Assembly: GCA_017959485.1 (NCBI GenBank)
Contig: JAGDAM010000303.1
Coordinates: 1 to 5,259, forward strand
Direction: 5' to 3'
Source of the DNA: Clostridia bacterium
Lineage (GTDB): Bacteria > Bacillota_A > Clostridia > Oscillospirales > CAG-272
Length of the DNA stretch: 5,259 bases
Made by a program: the position numbers and the translations under genes. Positions 3,998 through 5,259 of the stretch are shown piece after piece. The notes under the pieces were generated by a model. That model was not told where the DNA came from and did not search any database. It saw nothing but the letters and a program-made list of their open reading frames with translations. The stretch's first letter is position 1. Each line of letters begins with the position of its first letter.

Positions 3998-5080
3998 ATG
4001 GACGTCGCAGGCAAGGAAATCCTGGTAGGAAACACCAACCGCCGTCAGTCCCGCGACATTTACGCCACTCTCAGCTCCGACGACTACGTGATCGCGGTGG
4101 TGGACGACAAGCTGGTGATAATCGGCGGAAGCGAATACGCGACGTCGGAGGCCTGCGAGTATTTTATCGCCACCTATCTGTCCGAACCGTCCGACGACGG
4201 CGTCTTCAGACTGAAAAAAGACGTCTATTACAAGGGAAAGCGGAGCGAATCGCGTCCTCCGCTTGAGAAAGGTGCTCTTATGAGAGACATGTCCTGGAAC
4301 CTCGGCTGCGGAGTCGGACTCGTCGCCGACGCTTTGTACGTTGTGGAGCTTTATATGCCGGACATCCTTGCGACCCAGGAGTCGAACGCCGAAATACACG
4401 ACTGCGTGCTGACGCCTTTCATCAGGAGCCACACCGAATACAAACACGCGGTGCAGTACCACGCGGGCGGCACGCTCAACTACACTCCGATCATCTACAA
4501 CTCGAAGCTGATGACGCTCGTCGAGGCCAAGGTCGACTGGCTGAGGGACAGATACACCGGGACCAACACCAAGTCGGTCTGCTACGCCGTGTTTGAATAC
4601 AAAACCGGCGAGCGGTTCGCGGTTATCAACTTCCACGGAGCCGTCTGCAGCAACAGTTACAGCGGATACGAGAACTTCTCCTCGGAGGATCTTTCCACCC
4701 AGGCGAGCATATGGAGGACCGGAAACGTCAGGCAGATCCTCGAAATCCGCGACTCGATCGTCGCGAAATACGGCGATATTCCGATTACCGTCAACGGCGA
4801 CTGCAACTTCAACAATCAGTCGTCTCAGTTCGCCACCGTGATCAATGCGGGATTCTTCGACTGCGAACGGACCGCGGTCCGCAAGATCAAACAGGGATAC
4901 AAGACGTCTTACAACTACGAAAAGGGAATACCCGGAATCGGACTAAGTATAGACCATATCTTCGGTACGTCGGGTGTGAAGTTTTTGTCGTTTGACAGCA
5001 TACGCGACGAGCACGTCGCACGCGGTTCGGACCACACTCCGATCTATACCGATTTCGATCCTTTCGGGAAGGGGGAATAA
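3998..5080 (+). CDS. Endonuclease/exonuclease/phosphatase (EEP) domain protein, downstream part of the interrupted gene
   Basis: This 360-residue frame contains the catalytic half. Residues 1-80, from KEILVGNTNR through DDYVIAVVDDKLVIIGGSEYATSEA, are an alpha/beta domain common in clostridial surface proteins, resembling the N-terminal accessory domain of some glycosidases. From MRDMSWNLGCG (95-105) the EEP fold begins, with expected active-site positions: N101, E128 in ILATQES, H213 in INFHGA, D268 and N270 in NGDCNFN, D319-H320 in SIDHIF, and D345-H346 in SDHTP. The set looks complete, so the domain should be a metal-dependent phosphodiesterase or phosphatase (DNase-, sphingomyelinase- or inositol phosphatase-like); the substrate is unknown. 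ATG 3998 is merely the first in-frame start after the TAA: no Shine-Dalgarno precedes it and it lies inside the folded domain, so it is probably not a native start. Without the signal peptide the product would stay in the cytoplasm. Confidence 0.75.
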   Translation: MDVAGKEILVGNTNRRQSRDIYATLSSDDYVIAVVDDKLVIIGGSEYATSEACEYFIATYLSEPSDDGVFRLKKDVYYKGKRSESRPPLEKGALMRDMSWNLGCGVGLVADALYVVELYMPDILATQESNAEIHDCVLTPFIRSHTEYKHAVQYHAGGTLNYTPIIYNSKLMTLVEAKVDWLRDRYTGTNTKSVCYAVFEYKTGERFAVINFHGAVCSNSYSGYENFSSEDLSTQASIWRTGNVRQILEIRDSIVAKYGDIPITVNGDCNFNNQSSQFATVINAGFFDCERTAVRKIKQGYKTSYNYEKGIPGIGLSIDHIFGTSGVKFLSFDSIRDEHVARGSDHTPIYTDFDPFGKGE

Positions 5081-5083
5081 GCC

Positions 5084-5259
5084 GTGCTCCACGAACTTCT
5101 TGAGGTTGCGATGGTCGTACTGTTCGGCATTTCCTGGCCGTTCAGCGTGGTGAAATCCTACCGTTCGAGGTCCACGAAAGGGAAGAGCCTGCTCGTCCTC
5201 TGCCTAGTCCTCGTCGGATACTGCGCCGGGATTCTGTCGAAGCTGCTCAATCCGGAGTA
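5084..5259 (+). CDS. Small PQ-loop-like membrane protein, N-terminal part (cut by window edge)
   Basis: The frame runs 58 codons from GTG 5084 to the window edge. GGGGG at 5071-5075, 8 bases upstream, favours this GTG over the in-frame ATG at 5111, which would remove half of the first helix. Two hydrophobic segments are visible: residues about 5-23, ending FGISWPFSVVKS, and about 36-51, LLVLCLVLVGYCAGIL, joined by a basic loop RSRSTKGKS (27-35). The WP followed by K-S and then the T-K-G-K-S loop recalls the PQ-loop/SWEET-type helix 1-loop-helix 2 pattern, and small clostridial membrane proteins of unknown function share it. A transport role is only an inference. It starts 3 bp after the EEP gene stop, so it belongs to the same transcript and may be translationally coupled to it. 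Confidence 0.65.
   Translation, partial: MLHELLEVAMVVLFGISWPFSVVKSYRSRSTKGKSLLVLCLVLVGYCAGILSKLLNPE

Larger units (their letters stand above)
3659..5080 (+). pseudogene. EEP-family lipoprotein gene interrupted by one in-frame TAA
   Basis: Bases 3659-5080 are a single reading frame of 473 codons before the final TAA, broken only by TAA at codon 72 (3872-3874). If that codon were sense, the product would be a lipoprotein with signal peptide (1-24), Thr/Ala/Asp-rich linker (about 25-54), an alpha/beta domain (about 60-195) and a C-terminal endonuclease/exonuclease/phosphatase domain (about 205-468). The alpha/beta domain spans the stop: DYIVVRSE before it and SGTYETKAAVDLKKAI after it read as the first strand and helix of one fold. 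The same-frame continuity rules out a frameshift. Everything after the stop looks intact, so the lesion is recent, an assembly or sequencing error, or (less likely) read through. TAA also ends three other genes here, so the codon is not reassigned. Confidence 0.7.

Noticed and set aside
3725..4636. Long open frame (303 codons) on the - strand opposite the EEP gene
   Set aside because: It is rich in Val, Arg, Asp and Gly as expected of an antisense frame in GC-rich coding DNA, shows no motif or ribosome binding site, and the + strand carries clear EEP catalytic motifs.
1..5259. CRISPR arrays, tRNA or rRNA genes, insertion sequences, attachment sites
   Set aside because: No repeat-spacer periodicity, cloverleaf or rRNA-like sequence, transposase or terminal inverted repeats were seen on either strand; the window is almost fully occupied by coding sequence.

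Overview
The window looks like chromosomal DNA from a GC-rich member of the Clostridia (Firmicutes), perhaps an uncultured gut lineage of the Oscillospirales type. This placement is inferred from a Bacillus-type xanthine phosphoribosyltransferase, a DivIVA-domain protein, Shine-Dalgarno-led genes and clostridial-style lipoproteins; no rRNA or other phylogenetic marker is present. I found no tRNA, CRISPR array, insertion sequence or phage gene.

Layout. Bases 1-2042 (+ strand) hold a tightly packed housekeeping operon: the 3' end of uvrC (excision repair), rsmD (16S rRNA methyltransferase), coaD (coenzyme A synthesis) and a YkuE/YaeI-like metallophosphoesterase. Each junction is a stop/start overlap (TTGA, ATGA, ATGA), so translation is probably coupled throughout. 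Facing it, with only 3 bp between the stop codons, is xpt on the - strand (2046-2618). It has a near-consensus promoter and a short leader with no room for a purine riboswitch. The best intrinsic terminator candidate for xpt lies about 320 nt past its stop codon, inside the metallophosphoesterase gene on the opposite strand.

From 2737 rightwards a second + strand group begins, divergent from xpt: a short DivIVA-like coiled-coil protein, a small lipoprotein with a His/Cys C-terminal domain, a secreted lipoprotein of the endonuclease/exonuclease/phosphatase (EEP) superfamily, and the start of a small two-or-more-helix membrane protein cut by the window edge. The EEP gene is split by one in-frame TAA at 3872-3874. 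The reading frame is otherwise open from 3659 to 5080, and the downstream half has neither its own ribosome binding site nor a sensible domain start, so this is best read as one gene with a nonsense codon.

The left half is core information and cofactor metabolism; the right half is mostly cell-surface proteins of unknown role. I see no clear new multi-gene system. The points most worth checking are the interrupted EEP lipoprotein and the antisense terminator within the metallophosphoesterase gene.
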